Assembly (NCBI GenBank): GCA_024449915.1
Contig: JAMZAV010000969.1
Coordinates: 62,001-126,000, forward strand
Length of the DNA: 64,000 bases
Source: Sweltsa coloradensis
Lineage: Eukaryota > Arthropoda > Insecta > Plecoptera > Chloroperlidae
Direction: 5' to 3'
Part shown: positions 56,101-64,000 of the stretch, piece by piece
Layout: each line of letters opens with the position of its first letter
Position numbering within the stretch: the first letter of the stretch is position 1
Translations under genes and position numbers: made by a program
Notes under the pieces: generated by a model
What the model was told of the DNA's origin: nothing
The model's input: only the letters and a program-made list of their open reading frames with translations
The model's database searches: none

Positions 56101-59100
56101 TGCGTTTTTTATGAGAAAAAATTTCCCGATTGCGCTCAAAAACGTGGCAGTTCTAAGTTCAGAGATTTCGAAGGCCTCCATGAAATTTCATCGCAATCGG
56201 AGTATCGGTTTTGCCGGAATCGTGCTAACAAGCAGACAAAAATATAGAAAGAAAAAAAAAACATTCCGGATTTTTTTCTCCAGTGTAGTGAAATGGAATC
56301 TTCGCTTCGCTCGCTACGCTCATCCAATTATATTCTTTGAGTTTGGAGGGTGAATTAAGAAAATATCAGACTATACTTTTAATTAAAAATGTGTTATTTT
56401 AATTCTCCTTCACTCTAGTGGTCTGACGTCACCCGCCATGTAGAGGTTGATAAGACTGCTTGCAGGCCGGTTGTTGGTTGAGCGAAGCGAAGATTCCATT
56501 CTACTACACTGGAGAAAAAATGACGGATTTTTTTCTTTCTTTTTTCTGTTTGTATGTTGTATTACTGTACAAAATGTGTGTATTGTTGTATTACTGTTTG
56601 TATTATTTTGTATTGTATTATTTTGTATTGTTTGTATTACAAACCAACAATAATTATTTCTCATGAAAATCGCAATTTTATGCTTTTGTTTAGATTTTTT
56701 AAATGTCTTCTACTTATAACACCTACATGCTTTATCCGATTGTAATGACTTTTTGACAGCACCTAAATTTTATGAATTAATATATTCGTGTGAAATCTGA
56801 GCGCAATTTTACGCTTTTGTTTTTCGTTTTTTACCGATTGCAATGATTTTTTCACAGAACAACAGAAAATTTGCATAACACAAGGCAGCTCAATGCACCA
56901 ATTACGCTCATCCAACAACGCGCCTTAAAAAGCGTTTGCGAAGCTCCCTAGTTTAATTTTAATTTTATTTTAATCGTTGGTCTTGTGTGTGGCTCGTTGG
57001 TCTTGTGGTTAGCGTATCTGCTTCCAATGCAGAAGGTCCAGGGTTCGATTCCCGCTAAAGTCAGAAGTTTTTTAACTTCTGATTTGGACTTCAGTCCATC
57101 AGTTCTTGTCTTAGGAGTTTGTAAACGGTGACTTTAGAGCCGTCCTAGCAACGAAGCACATAATAAATTTCAGAGTTGTTCTGAATCGGCCCTGTTGATT
57201 CTGGCGTTGATTCGCGGGTGTTCGCACTGTCCATACCACTGATTGCTATATTTCCTATTAAAAATATCAATCTTTGGTTGGTTATCGCTCACTCGTCGAT
57301 TGCGTCGGGGCCTGCAGGGTTGGCTTGGTCGCTTTGATTTAAAGTCCCCCACTGAAAATCAGTTATATAACTGAGTGGGTAGACTCTAAATAAAATTTAT
57401 TTATTTATTTTATTTAATTGGTTTTGATTGGTTGTTGGTGGTCATGGAGTCAAAACATTGGCGCGCGACTACAAGTTGCTGTTAAAGCTGTCATTTGTCC
57501 AAGAGAACTAAATCTAGGAAAACAACAAAGTCGTTGTTAGACGAGTGAGTAAGCCATGTGTTGAGTACCCGGTAACATTCCATTTCCTCCCTCTATACAA
57601 TGGGCTGGATCCAGCATGGGTCTTTCTCTTTCCTCTCTACAGTTGACGCGCAATTATACCAAACAAACATTGCGCGTCAACTCTAGGGAGGAAAGAGAAA
57701 GACCCATGCTGGATCCAGCCCATTGTATAGAGGGAGGAAATGGAATGTTACCGGTGTATGTTTACAAATTTTGTAAAATTCTAAACTCAAGTGGATTTAC
57801 GTTGAGATATCCCCCCCCTGCTACAACTTTACCCCCCCCCCCCAGATACATACATGGCTCAGCCTTCTCGTCTTGACATGAGTAGGCCTACAAGAACGAG
57901 CAAGTCTCGGTGACACTTTCTGATTGTCGTAAAAGTGATGTAAGTCCTCCAATATCACGTTCTTTGAAGGTCTCATAGAAAAATTCCTTTCCTCCATTTC
58001 CTCGTCGTCGTCCTCATTTTGGAACGATTCCTCCTCACCATTTAACGACCGGGTCGACTCTACCTTTAAATAAAGAAGAAACATTTACGCGCGCGAACGT
58101 TAATCTACTTATAATAAGTTATAAGTTATAAATAATATATTAAATGTTGTTTGTGGAAATGTAGTATGAATATTGAGTTTGTTAGTCTACCTCAACTTCA
58201 TTGCACATGTCAGGTACATCCGCAGACAATACTGCTTCTTGTGGAAATATCGTCTCATCAATTATTGTTTCTTGTATTGAATCGTCATCCGTTATTGTTT
58301 CTTGTGAAAACGACTCAATTATTATTTTCCTTGGAGGAAAATAATCATCCAAAATTGTTTCTTGAGCCGATTTATCCACCATTTGTGGGAAAGTTCCATC
58401 GACGGTTAGTGTTTCCTTATTAGGACAAGTTTGTTCCGTTTCGTGTGGCGAATGCTCGCTCACGCTGGTTGGTGTTGTGTTCTGATCGCCGTGTGCCCCA
58501 CTATCAGGCGTAGCTTCTGTTCCACGCCGTTGCTTCCTAGGTTTTGATGGTTTAGTCGGTCGTTTCCTCTTTGGTCCTACAGGAAAGGCACCAGAAAACT
58601 GCATCTGTGTTGGCACCATAGGGCTGGCATACGGATGCGTATTTTGGTAAGGGTTATGGGGGTCCCAGAAGGCAGGCCTGAAGTCCCATTTGCCCATTTG
58701 GTGTGGTGCTCCAACAAAGTGCCCCATGGCAGGTTGTGGCCCCATTATTCGAGCTATTGGCGTGGGCTGCGATTGAAATTGAGGCACCATTGGTGGATGC
58801 CCGAAATATTGTCCCATTTGTACAAGATGTGGTGGTGGACCAAAGTGAACGATTTCCATAGGGTACCCAGAAGGTGAGACACCTGGTGCTGGGCCTGACA
58901 TCATTGACTGGCATTGGAGAGGTGGTCCATCGCCCAGAGGTAGGATGAAGGTAGTTGGCTCGTCGGAAATGCCAGAAGACTGTGCGATACCAGAGGTCTG
59001 TGGCCTGATTTTCCGGCGTGGTTTGGCTGTTCGTTCGCATATAGGCAGAAGAAAAGTAGTTGCCTCGTCAGCTAGACAAGAAATGTCTATGCCGGATGTA

Positions 59101-59511
59101 GACATTGTGCACGGGATGGTTTGTTGGTTGGTCAGAGGTTGTCTCTCATCGGGTTGACCAGTGGAAGGTGTGAGATTGTCTAGAGCCAGCTGAGTACTTT
59201 CTGTGCTCGTCTGTTTGTTCTCGTCCCCCACTGCACCAGTGCTGTTTTCTTGTAAAGTCGGCTCACGGGGACCAATTTGTTCAACATTGTTACCATTTGA
59301 ATCTGGATTCGCTAGTGTAGATGGTGGTGTTGACGCACTTTGGCCAGAGTTGAGATTGACTGTCTTTTTTGTAGCTCGGACGCTCTTCTTTCGAGGTCGT
59401 CGAGGTTTTAGTTACTTTGGGTAGAGAAGAGAGGTCACTTGATTGCGCTAATTCAACTGAAGATGAAATAGTGCTGGACTTCGATGAGTTTCTAGGTGAT
59501 GACTGTTTCAC
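46614..59511 (-). CDS. Unnamed nuclear-type gene with AT-hook-like and HMG-box-like regions (3' exons)
   Basis: Four phase-0 exons join: 58191-59511, 57854-58063, 47505-47702 and 46614-47105 (about 739 residues). The order is Ser-rich, a basic PRRPRKKSVRATKK patch, a Pro/Met/His/Gln-rich stretch (PPHLVQMGQYFGHPP) and KRKRPTKPSKPRKQRRG. An acidic segment, an HMG-box-like segment and an acidic C-terminus follow, ending ELFLDIV. The composition suggests a nuclear DNA- or chromatin-associated protein; I do not recognise the family. Upstream exons lie beyond 59511. An apparent +1-base error at 59406-59409 breaks the first exon. The 10.1-kb intron 47703-57853 holds two Penelope elements and several helitron-like copies. 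Confidence 0.8.
47505..47702 (-). CDS. Gene 2 exon: HMG-box-like segment
   Basis: 198 bp, 66 codons, phase 0 at both ends. Acceptor ATACTTGTAG, consensus donor CAG|GTGAGT. TLYTWLYPNTSKRDV followed by VSKAWDLLPDSEKAYYLAQ resembles helices 1 to 3 of an HMG box (W..L...EK..Y). The assignment is by pattern only. Confidence 0.82.
48266..49411 (+). pseudogene. Penelope reverse transcriptase, copy A, with compensating frameshifts
   Basis: Open for 381 codons. LPKIHKKGNPGRPIVSSFDS, TIDVTSLYSNIP (catalytic Asp), GTAMGTRMAPSYANLFV and FFRFIDDFFLIW (FIDD catalytic pair) are the telomerase-related RT motifs of Penelope-like elements. Compared with copy B, one T is missing near 48350 and one A is added near 48426, so about 25 residues are read out of frame between them. 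The frame ends near the C6 run at 49323-49328, before the endonuclease. Confidence 0.92.
49323..49817 (+). pseudogene. Penelope GIY-YIG endonuclease, copy A, in the +1 frame
   Basis: Frame open from the CCCCCC run: KHLGPIVKRDCRKKEASEKE, CKGGNGCLTCH, RQHNTCKTTNVVYQLKCKRC, then AEYIGLTRNSLRSRMNGHR and GELRRWELAHQWI to a stop at 49817. The CxxC pairs and YIG...R...H residues match GIY-YIG endonucleases of this class. It is one base out of frame with the RT in both copies. Confidence 0.9.
49818..50155 (+). repeat. Penelope terminal region (pLTR-like), between copies A and B
   Basis: Noncoding 3' segment shared with 53078-53413. Contains a doubled CAGTTTTTAGTTTTTAG block and ends AAGGTAAGCTGTTGGATCC, like the unit at 27898-28362. 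Its place upstream of copy B gives the tandem arrangement usual for these elements. Confidence 0.75.
50005..50045 (+). ncRNA. Hammerhead-like motif with C3/G8 exchanged for G3/C8
   Basis: G(50017)TGAT-C(50022)-A, an extra A, stem II GAC/GTC with loop CTCGT, then GAAA (50036-50039) and ACGTC-like continuation. It aligns with the motif at 27989-28013 except for both core swaps. The second copy is at 53273-53295. Confidence 0.4.
50201..50914 (+). pseudogene. Penelope copy B N-terminal region
   Basis: Open for 237 codons. MINQQRFLLDHWIQQIRHH near residue 30 is a plausible true start. Ends STEKNRPRRRYSR after an A7 run. The +1 frame from the run (TDLEEDTQDDPILNLSKYHL) leads straight into the RT, so this was one polyprotein split by a one-base indel. 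Confidence 0.75.
50883..51893 (+). pseudogene. Penelope copy B RT, N-terminal half
   Basis: Reads NLSKYHLTDNEKSVLAKGL, then IITPADKGSTIVVQDMESY, FYLLPKIHKKGNPGRPIV and VTIDVTSLYTNIPTTQ. The frame leaves the protein near 51855, where about 45 bases present in copy A (between KSRPPG and VLRFNNFRF) are missing. Confidence 0.9.
51865..52492 (+). pseudogene. Penelope copy B RT, C-terminal half (two frames)
   Basis: VLRFNNFRFKDDHYLQIKGT and FRFIDDFFLIW lie in the frame ending at 52245; an extra C near 52240 moves the rest (HDSCHPAYTKRALPYSLAV, ERINKPVRQITSTPN) to the frame ending at 52492. Confidence 0.9.
52580..53077 (+). pseudogene. Penelope copy B GIY-YIG endonuclease
   Basis: Identical in readable sequence to copy A (CKRCPAEYIGLTRNSLRSR, GELRRWELAHQWI), with the same CCCCCC frame change at its start. 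Confidence 0.9.
53265..53300 (+). ncRNA. Hammerhead-like motif (G3/C8), Penelope copy B 3' end
   Basis: Same as 50017-50039: G(53273)TGATCA, stem II GAC/GTC, GAAA at 53292-53295. Confidence 0.4.
53478..54257. mobile_element. Helitron-like palindromic element with CTAG at both ends
   Basis: Left CTAGGAAGCTTCGCAAACGC...GCGCGTTGTTGGATGAGCG; right inverse CGCTCATCCATCAACGCG...AAGCGTTCGCGAAGCGGCCTAG. Each end has the hairpin AACGC-loop-GCGTT and T after CTAG. The interior carries GTTCGCTCTCTACCGG and repeated ATCGTACTTTnCGATTTTTT, as at 38600-38830. Confidence 0.75.
54258..54749. other. Gene 2 intron, no gene recognised
   Basis: AT-rich with short AAATAAAT runs. A 68-codon frame at 54354 has no recognisable similarity. 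Confidence 0.45.
54750..55479 (-). mobile_element. Helitron-like element (AAGCTTAGC subfamily)
   Basis: CTAG at 54750-54753 preceded by A; hairpin AACGC-GACTGAAAAG-GCGTT on the minus strand. Several internal units (ATTAATTCATAAAATTAAGG) and the end GCTCGCTACACTCATCCAA. Confidence 0.78.
55572..56328 (-). mobile_element. Helitron-like element (AAGTCCCGCC subfamily)
   Basis: CTAG at 55572-55575 preceded by A; hairpin AACGC-GGCGGGACTTAA-GCGTT on the minus strand. Internal units about 130 bp apart, then ATCGGAGTATCGGTTTTGCC, TCCAGTGTAGTGAAATGG and the end TCGCTACGCTCATCCAA. Confidence 0.8.
56474..56951 (+). mobile_element. Helitron-like element, opposite orientation
   Basis: Starts TTGGTTGAGCGAAGCGAAG, then CCATTCTACTACACTGGAG. 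The end is CTCATCCAACAACGCGCC, hairpin to GCGTTTGCGAAGC, then CTAG (56948-56951) followed by T. Confidence 0.8.
56974..57417 (+). mobile_element. tRNA-derived SINE, best-preserved copy
   Basis: The head has an A-box-like TTGTGGTTAGCG and a perfect B box GGTTCGATTCC (57042-57052). TCTGC-TTCCAAT-GCAGA forms a 5-bp anticodon stem with CCA in the anticodon position. Two hairpins follow (AGAAGTTTTTTAACTTCT and TGGACTTCAGTCCA), then CGGTGACTTTAGAGCCGTCC, GTTGGCTTGGTC and a TTTATTTATTTTATTT tail. No acceptor stem, so it is a SINE and not a tRNA gene. Confidence 0.87.
57514..57754. mobile_element. Helitron-like terminus with an 85-bp-arm palindrome
   Basis: CTAGGAAAACAACAAAGTCG opens the unit (here A follows CTAG on the element strand). 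From CGGTAACATTCC (57570) to its inverse ending 57754 the sequence is a near-perfect palindrome with a loop near 57655-57668, including GGGCTGGATCCAGCAT. Confidence 0.8.
57854..58063 (-). CDS. Gene 2 exon: acidic segment
   Basis: 210 bp, 70 codons, phase 0 at both ends. Acceptor TTATTTAAAG, donor CAT|GTATGT. Encodes ESFQNEDDDEEMEERNFSM and NVILEDLHHFYDNQ. Confidence 0.82.
58064..58190. other. Short intron of gene 2
   Basis: 127-bp AT-rich intron with GT...AG ends on the minus strand. Confidence 0.8.
58191..59511 (-). CDS. Gene 2 exon: Ser/Pro-rich with basic patch; one-base frameshift
   Basis: Acceptor TTGTTTAG and donor GAG|GTAGAC. The first frame reads VKQSSPRNSSKSSTISSSVE and then LSSLPKVTK. 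At the A4 run (T4 at 59406-59409) the useful frame changes: after it only the shifted frame PRRPRKKSVRATKK stays open, for about 400 codons to the donor. Dropping one A joins both frames into 440 codons. A sequencing or assembly error, a polymorphism or a true lesion are all possible. Confidence 0.8.
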
Positions 59512-61247
59512 CTAAACAATATGATAATTACAATTATATGTAGTTTTAATGTTGATTAATGGTTACCTATGTTATAGGTCTAGGCCTATATTGGGCATAG
59601 TTTTACTGTAGTTTATCTTTATACTGAAACTATTAAAACCTACTCCAGCCAACGATATTCTTCGCTTTTTTTTGGTTTATTTGGATTAAGGACGCGTCAA
59701 CCATTAGGTCATAATGCGGGGGTGGGGAGGAGGGGCCATGCATGCTGGTCAGAACCAGCCACGGGAAAGGGGAGGAATGGAGGAATCTCACGTCGCGGTC
59801 GTCATTGTCTTTGTCATCGTTCGTGGTGTCATTGTCTTTGTCATCGTCGTCGAGGGGTCGTCAAGGGAAGGGGGCAAGTTCCCCGACGACGATTACCTTC
59901 ATCGATCTTTTAATTTAGCCAATCAACTTTTTTTTATCATGAAGTATTGTGAGGACCTTAAATCTTACTTCTTAAATAATTTTTTGTCTGAAAAACCTTG
60001 ATGCCTGTTTCAACAAGGCTACAAGTTGAGAGTCACATGTCACTGTTGGATGGATGTCTGTTGGTAACATGATAGGCCTATAGTTTCTCGTTAGGTGCCC
60101 GCTGTGGAGTAGACGTGTGCCCCTCTTCAGATGACTAAGTCGGTTACTAGGGATTAAGGTAATCGAGAAGGAGATGTCCGAGGACTAAAAACCAACCATT
60201 CGCCAACGAATGAAGAAAACCTCGGGTTGCCGGTGGCGGGATTCGAACACGTGACCTCTCGAATCTGAGTTTCTCGCCACCGCTGTCGGTTGTTGGTATG
60301 TTTCTTTAGAACTTCATACCAAAGTCAGAACAAACATAATGTGCAGAACAAGCCCATATAGACCGGTGCTAGTTCAAGATTGTATTGAAACGTGTCCTAT
60401 ACTCATAGTAAACAAACGTATCGACTTGCGTATGAGACCCCAAACATCTCTAGTTGCATCGATAAACTTACCTTCCGAGCTTCTGACTCCATTCTTCGTG
60501 GGAAGTATCAAAACAATTAAAACGTTAACAAATTATCTAGCCCATCATAGAAACCTAAATCGGTTTTGTATGAATCATTTATCAAATTCTATCGAGCTAG
60601 TCTGTCCTTCATTTGAAACTGCTCGTTCTAGCATTTGTTTCTGATCACAATAAAAGTCATAGCATCAAAGTTAGTTGTAACAGCATGGCGGTGGGCCTAC
60701 ATATCTGATCGTGGAGCCGGATATGGATTATGAGCCTAGCAAGTATAGCAACCTGTTGGGGATATTTTCGCTGAAAATATATTCGTAAACCTCTTCAGAC
60801 TATTATGTAACTGGAAAGGGCGTGAGGCTTTGTGAGTAAATTTACTTTGATTTAATCATATAACTTTTACAACTTTCAGTTTCAGTCAAGATTGTAGGGC
60901 GACTATCTCTCAAATCGGAGTGCTGAGCGCCATCCTTCTTAAAAGTAGTAAAGGCTACATGAGTATAAATATAAATAACTACATGAGTATATTCGGGTGG
61001 ACGCGACCTCACATCATTTATTTTTTTAAATGTCGTTAAAGTATAGACTTTACTTTGAACAACTATGAATATGATGTATGAGCTGCAAAGAATCCTTCCC
61101 TATCCCAATGCAGATGAAAAGAAAGAATTAAGGAATTGTCAGTGATTCGATCCTTTATACTTTCAGAAATCGAGAAACTATATTGAAACCATTGATTGTA
61201 AAACCCTTAAGTATTGTACTGTGTCCACCGGTAATAAGAAAGTAGGA
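59512..61247. other. Gene 2 intron with repeat fragments
   Basis: Contains a TCAACCATTAGGTCATAATGCG fragment and a GTCATTGTCTTTGTCATCG block (59695-59890). On the minus strand near 60230-60290 lies a tRNA-like GTGTTCGAATCCCGCCACCGG, probably a SINE head. No exon recognised. Confidence 0.5.
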
Positions 61248-63078
61248 CTAGGAAAACGCTCAGTTGGACGCGTTGTTGAGCGAGCACCGGTACGTGCAAC
61301 ACGACCCGAGTAAGACATTCCCATAATGTTACATACCAATAAGTCTTTAAGGTCTTGACCGATTTAGCTGAAAATTTGAAAAATAGGAGAGAATGGATAA
61401 AATCCACCGCCATCTAGAAGACCTTGACATCATTTCCTTGTTAAACTCTTTGGTTACAAATAATACACTGCTTCCTCGATAGTGTTTTGATTACTTCTAG
61501 GTGGCAGTGCATAGTGACCTGAAACCACGTGCGCCGTTGCCATGGTAACGGGACTTTGTTATAATGTAATTTCCGACTACACTACTTATCGGATCAAAAT
61601 AAAAATAACATATTCGTGATCGGACGGACATTCTAAATGATTTGGCCACCTCAGATTTTGTCTCCGTTAAGTTTGAAAAAAAAACTTTCAATTAACTTTA
61701 ATGTAACTTTTTAACTTTTTGAACGATTTTGCCACAAAACTATACAGCAACCCGCCTAGGTGGTATGTACATGTGTGCAAAATTTCAGGTCGATCAGAGA
61801 AACGGTGCGACCTGTATCGAAGCAGTAACAGAAAAAAAAAAAAAAAACAGACATTCGAGCCATAAGAGTCAAGTGGAGACGCTCGCTTCGCTCGCTCAAT
61901 GATTAAGCGAGCGAAGCAAACGTTTCCATAAGACTCTGACGGAAAAAAATTGTCACTCGTTTTGTTTGTTTGTTTGTTTGTTTGTTTGTTTGTTTGTATG
62001 TCTCGCCATAACGTTCAAACTGAGGGTCGGATAGAGTTGAAATTTGGACCATCCGCAAGCTTCGTTCTCGATTGAATGCCATTAGTTTTGTGGCAAAATC
62101 GTTCAAAAAGTTACAAAGTTACATTATAGTTAATCCAAAGTTTTTTTGAGCGAGCGAAGCGAGCGTCTCCACTTGACTCTGATGGCTCGAATGTCTGTTT
62201 TTTTTTTCTGTTACTGCTTCGATACAGGATGCACCGTTTCTCTGATCGACCTGAAATTTTGCACACATGTACATACCACCTAGGCGGGTTGCTGTATAGT
62301 TTTGTGGCAAAATCGTTCAAAAATTAAAAAAGGTACATTAAAGTTAATCGAAAGTTTTTTTTCAAACTAAACGGCGACAAAATCTGAGGTGGCCAAATCA
62401 TTTAGAATGTCCGTCCGATCACGAATATGTTATTTTTATTTTGATCCGATAAGTAGTGTAGTCGGAAATTACATTATAACAAAGTCCCGTTACCATGGCA
62501 ACGGAAAGTCGCTCGGCTTTTTTGGCTCATGATAGCGGTCGAACGGAGGCTCGGATCGAGTTGAAATTTTGACCATCCGCAAGTTTCGTTCCCGATTGAA
62601 TGCCATTAGTTTTGTGGCAAAATCGTTCAAAAAGTTATAAAGTTACATTAAGGTTAATCTAAAGTTTTTTTTTAAACTAAACGGCGACAAAATCTGAGGT
62701 GGCCAAATCATTTAGAATGTCCGTCCGGTCACGAATATGTTAATTTTATTTTGATCCGATAAGTAGTGTAGATAGAAATTACATTTTAACAAAAGTAACG
62801 TTACCATGGCAACGAAAAGTCGCACAAGAATTCTGGTCACTATGTACTGCCACCTAGAAGTAATCAAGAGTTAAAATAGTTTTCCCAAAGAAATGATGTC
62901 AAGGTCCTCTAGATGGGGTGGATTTTATCCATTCTCTCCTATTTTACAAATTTTCAGCTAAATCGGTCAAGACCTTAAAGACTTATTGGTATGTAACATT
63001 ATGGGAATGTCGTACTCGGGTCGTGTTGCACGTACCGGTGCTCGTCTCAACAACGCGTCCAACTGAGCGTTTTCCTAG
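61248..63078. mobile_element. Head-to-head helitron-like pair, GTTGGACGCG subfamily
   Basis: Left CTAGGAAAACGCTCAGTTGG (CTAG 61248-61251), right CCAACTGAGCGTTTTCCTAG (63075-63078). Inverted similarity extends over 200 bases (GGTACGTGCAACACGACCCG, CTTTAAGGTCTTGACCGA, ATGGATAAAATCCACC). Far ends GCTCGCTTCGCTCGCTCAA and TTAAGCGAGCGAAGC meet near 61899-61903; another junction lies near 62146. T follows CTAG on both sides. Confidence 0.78.
61957..61998. repeat. (TTTG)n microsatellite
   Basis: About ten TTTG units inside the helitron-like copy. Confidence 0.95.
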
Positions 63079-64000
63079 TAAAACTAAACGGCGACAAAAT
63101 CTGAGTGGCCAAATCATTTAGAATGTCCGTCCGGTCACGAATATGTTAATTTTATTTTGATCCGATAAGTAGTGTAGATGGAAATTACATTTTAACAAAA
63201 GTAACGTTACCATGGCAACGAAAAGTCGCACGAAGCTAGAGCTTTTTTGGATCATGATAACGTTTGAACGGAGGTTCGGATCGAGTTGAAATTTGGACCA
63301 TCCGCAAGCTTTGATGTGGATTGAATGCCATTAGTTTTGTGGCAAAATCGTTCAAAAAGTTACAAAGTTACATTAAAGTTAATTAAAAGTTTTTTTTTAA
63401 ACTAAACGGCGACAAAATCTGAGGTGGCCAATTCATTTAGAATGTCCGTCCGGTCACAAATATGTTAATTTCATTTTGATCCGATAAGTATAGTGTGGAT
63501 GGAAATTACATTTTATCAAAAGTAACGTTACCATGGCAACGAAAAGTCGCACGAGGTGCACTATGCACTGCCACTTAGAAGTAATCAAAATACTATCGAG
63601 GAAGCATTGTATTATTTGTAACCAAAGAGTTAAAATAGTTTTCCCAAGGAAGTGATGTCAAGGTCCTCTAGGTGGCGGTGGATTTTATCCACAAAGTAAA
63701 GGTTTACCCACGGGTTCACCCAAATACCTTGGCAATAATAAATAATTAAGCGAGCGTTTCCATTTGACTCTCCCGGAAAAAATAGTCACTTGTTTTTTTT
63801 TTTTTTTTTTTTTTTTTTCGTATGTCTCGCCATAACGTTCGAACGGAGGCTCGGATCGAGTTGAAATTTGGACCATCCGCAAGCTTCGTTCTCGATTGAA
63901 TGCCATTAGTTTTGTGGCAAAATCGTTCAAAAAGTTGAAAAGTTACATTAAAGTTAATCGAAAGTTTTTTTTCAAACTAAACGGCGACAAAATCTGAGGT
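62340..64000. repeat. Repeated ~315-bp internal units of the GTTGGACGCG subfamily
   Basis: AAACTAAACGGCGACAAAATC starts near 62369, 62687, 63080, 63399 and 63974, each followed by TTAGAATGTCCGTCCGnTCAC. GAGTTGAAATTTGGACCATCC and GCCATTAGTTTTGTGGCAAA recur. Units also occur inverted at 26640 and 61640. Poly-T at 63792-63818. Confidence 0.85.

Noticed and set aside
57000..57075. tRNA gene with CCA anticodon
   Set aside because: Good A and B boxes and anticodon stem, but no acceptor stem, and it continues into a dispersed SINE body.

Overview
This is animal nuclear DNA: AT-rich, intron-containing and dominated by transposable elements. There are no operons, Shine-Dalgarno sites, rRNA genes or CRISPR arrays. 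The palindrome TAGGCCTA, tRNA- and 5S-derived SINEs, Penelope-like elements and helitron-like repeats suggest a marine invertebrate, but the sequence alone does not fix the species. Two host genes can be read by joining exons across phase-compatible splice sites; both lie on the minus strand.

Host genes. (1) A LAS1/LAS1L homologue (pre-rRNA ITS2 endoribonuclease subunit) runs from 31123 down to its stop at 10260 in eight exons, with all seven junctions in phase and the HEPN motif RHDLAH intact. Its first exon was not found. (2) A second gene runs from 59511 down to its stop at 46614 in at least four exons: a low-complexity Ser/Pro/Met-rich exon with a basic AT-hook-like patch, an acidic exon, an HMG-box-like exon and an acidic C-terminal exon. 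I cannot name it. Its largest exon carries an apparent one-base frameshift at an A run (59406-59409).

Mobile elements by region. 1-2.5 kb: decayed Ty3/Gypsy pol whose C-terminal extension has four AT-hook motifs. 7.5-10.2 kb: two short TIR elements with target-site duplications around a non-LTR RT tail and a SINE. 12.8-20.9 kb: hAT-type elements, one holding a nested helitron-like insertion, plus inverted tRNA-like repeats. 21.2-25.8 kb: a nearly full-length but broken LINE (minus). 27.4-28.4 kb: Penelope remnant with two hammerhead-like motifs. 29.5-29.9 kb: 5S-rRNA-derived SINE. 32.3-32.9 kb: 560-bp palindrome. 34-35.6 kb: ~300-bp tandem repeat. 37.5-41.4 kb: a TIR element full of CATGGCC repeats, split by a 2.5-kb hAT-like element. 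48-53.4 kb: two Penelope-like elements head to tail inside an intron of gene 2. 53.5-57 kb and 61.2-64 kb: dense helitron-like clusters.

The most unusual signal is a dispersed family whose ends read hairpin (AACGC...GCGTT) then CTAG followed by T. Its opposite end is an inverted copy of sequence lying inside the hairpin end. This is the layout of rolling-circle (Helitron/Helentron-like) non-autonomous elements. About 18 such ends occur here, and several copies are joined head to head into palindromes. A second notable signal is that the hammerhead-like motifs of the two Penelope lineages differ by an exchange of C3-G8 for G3-C8, a compensatory pair.
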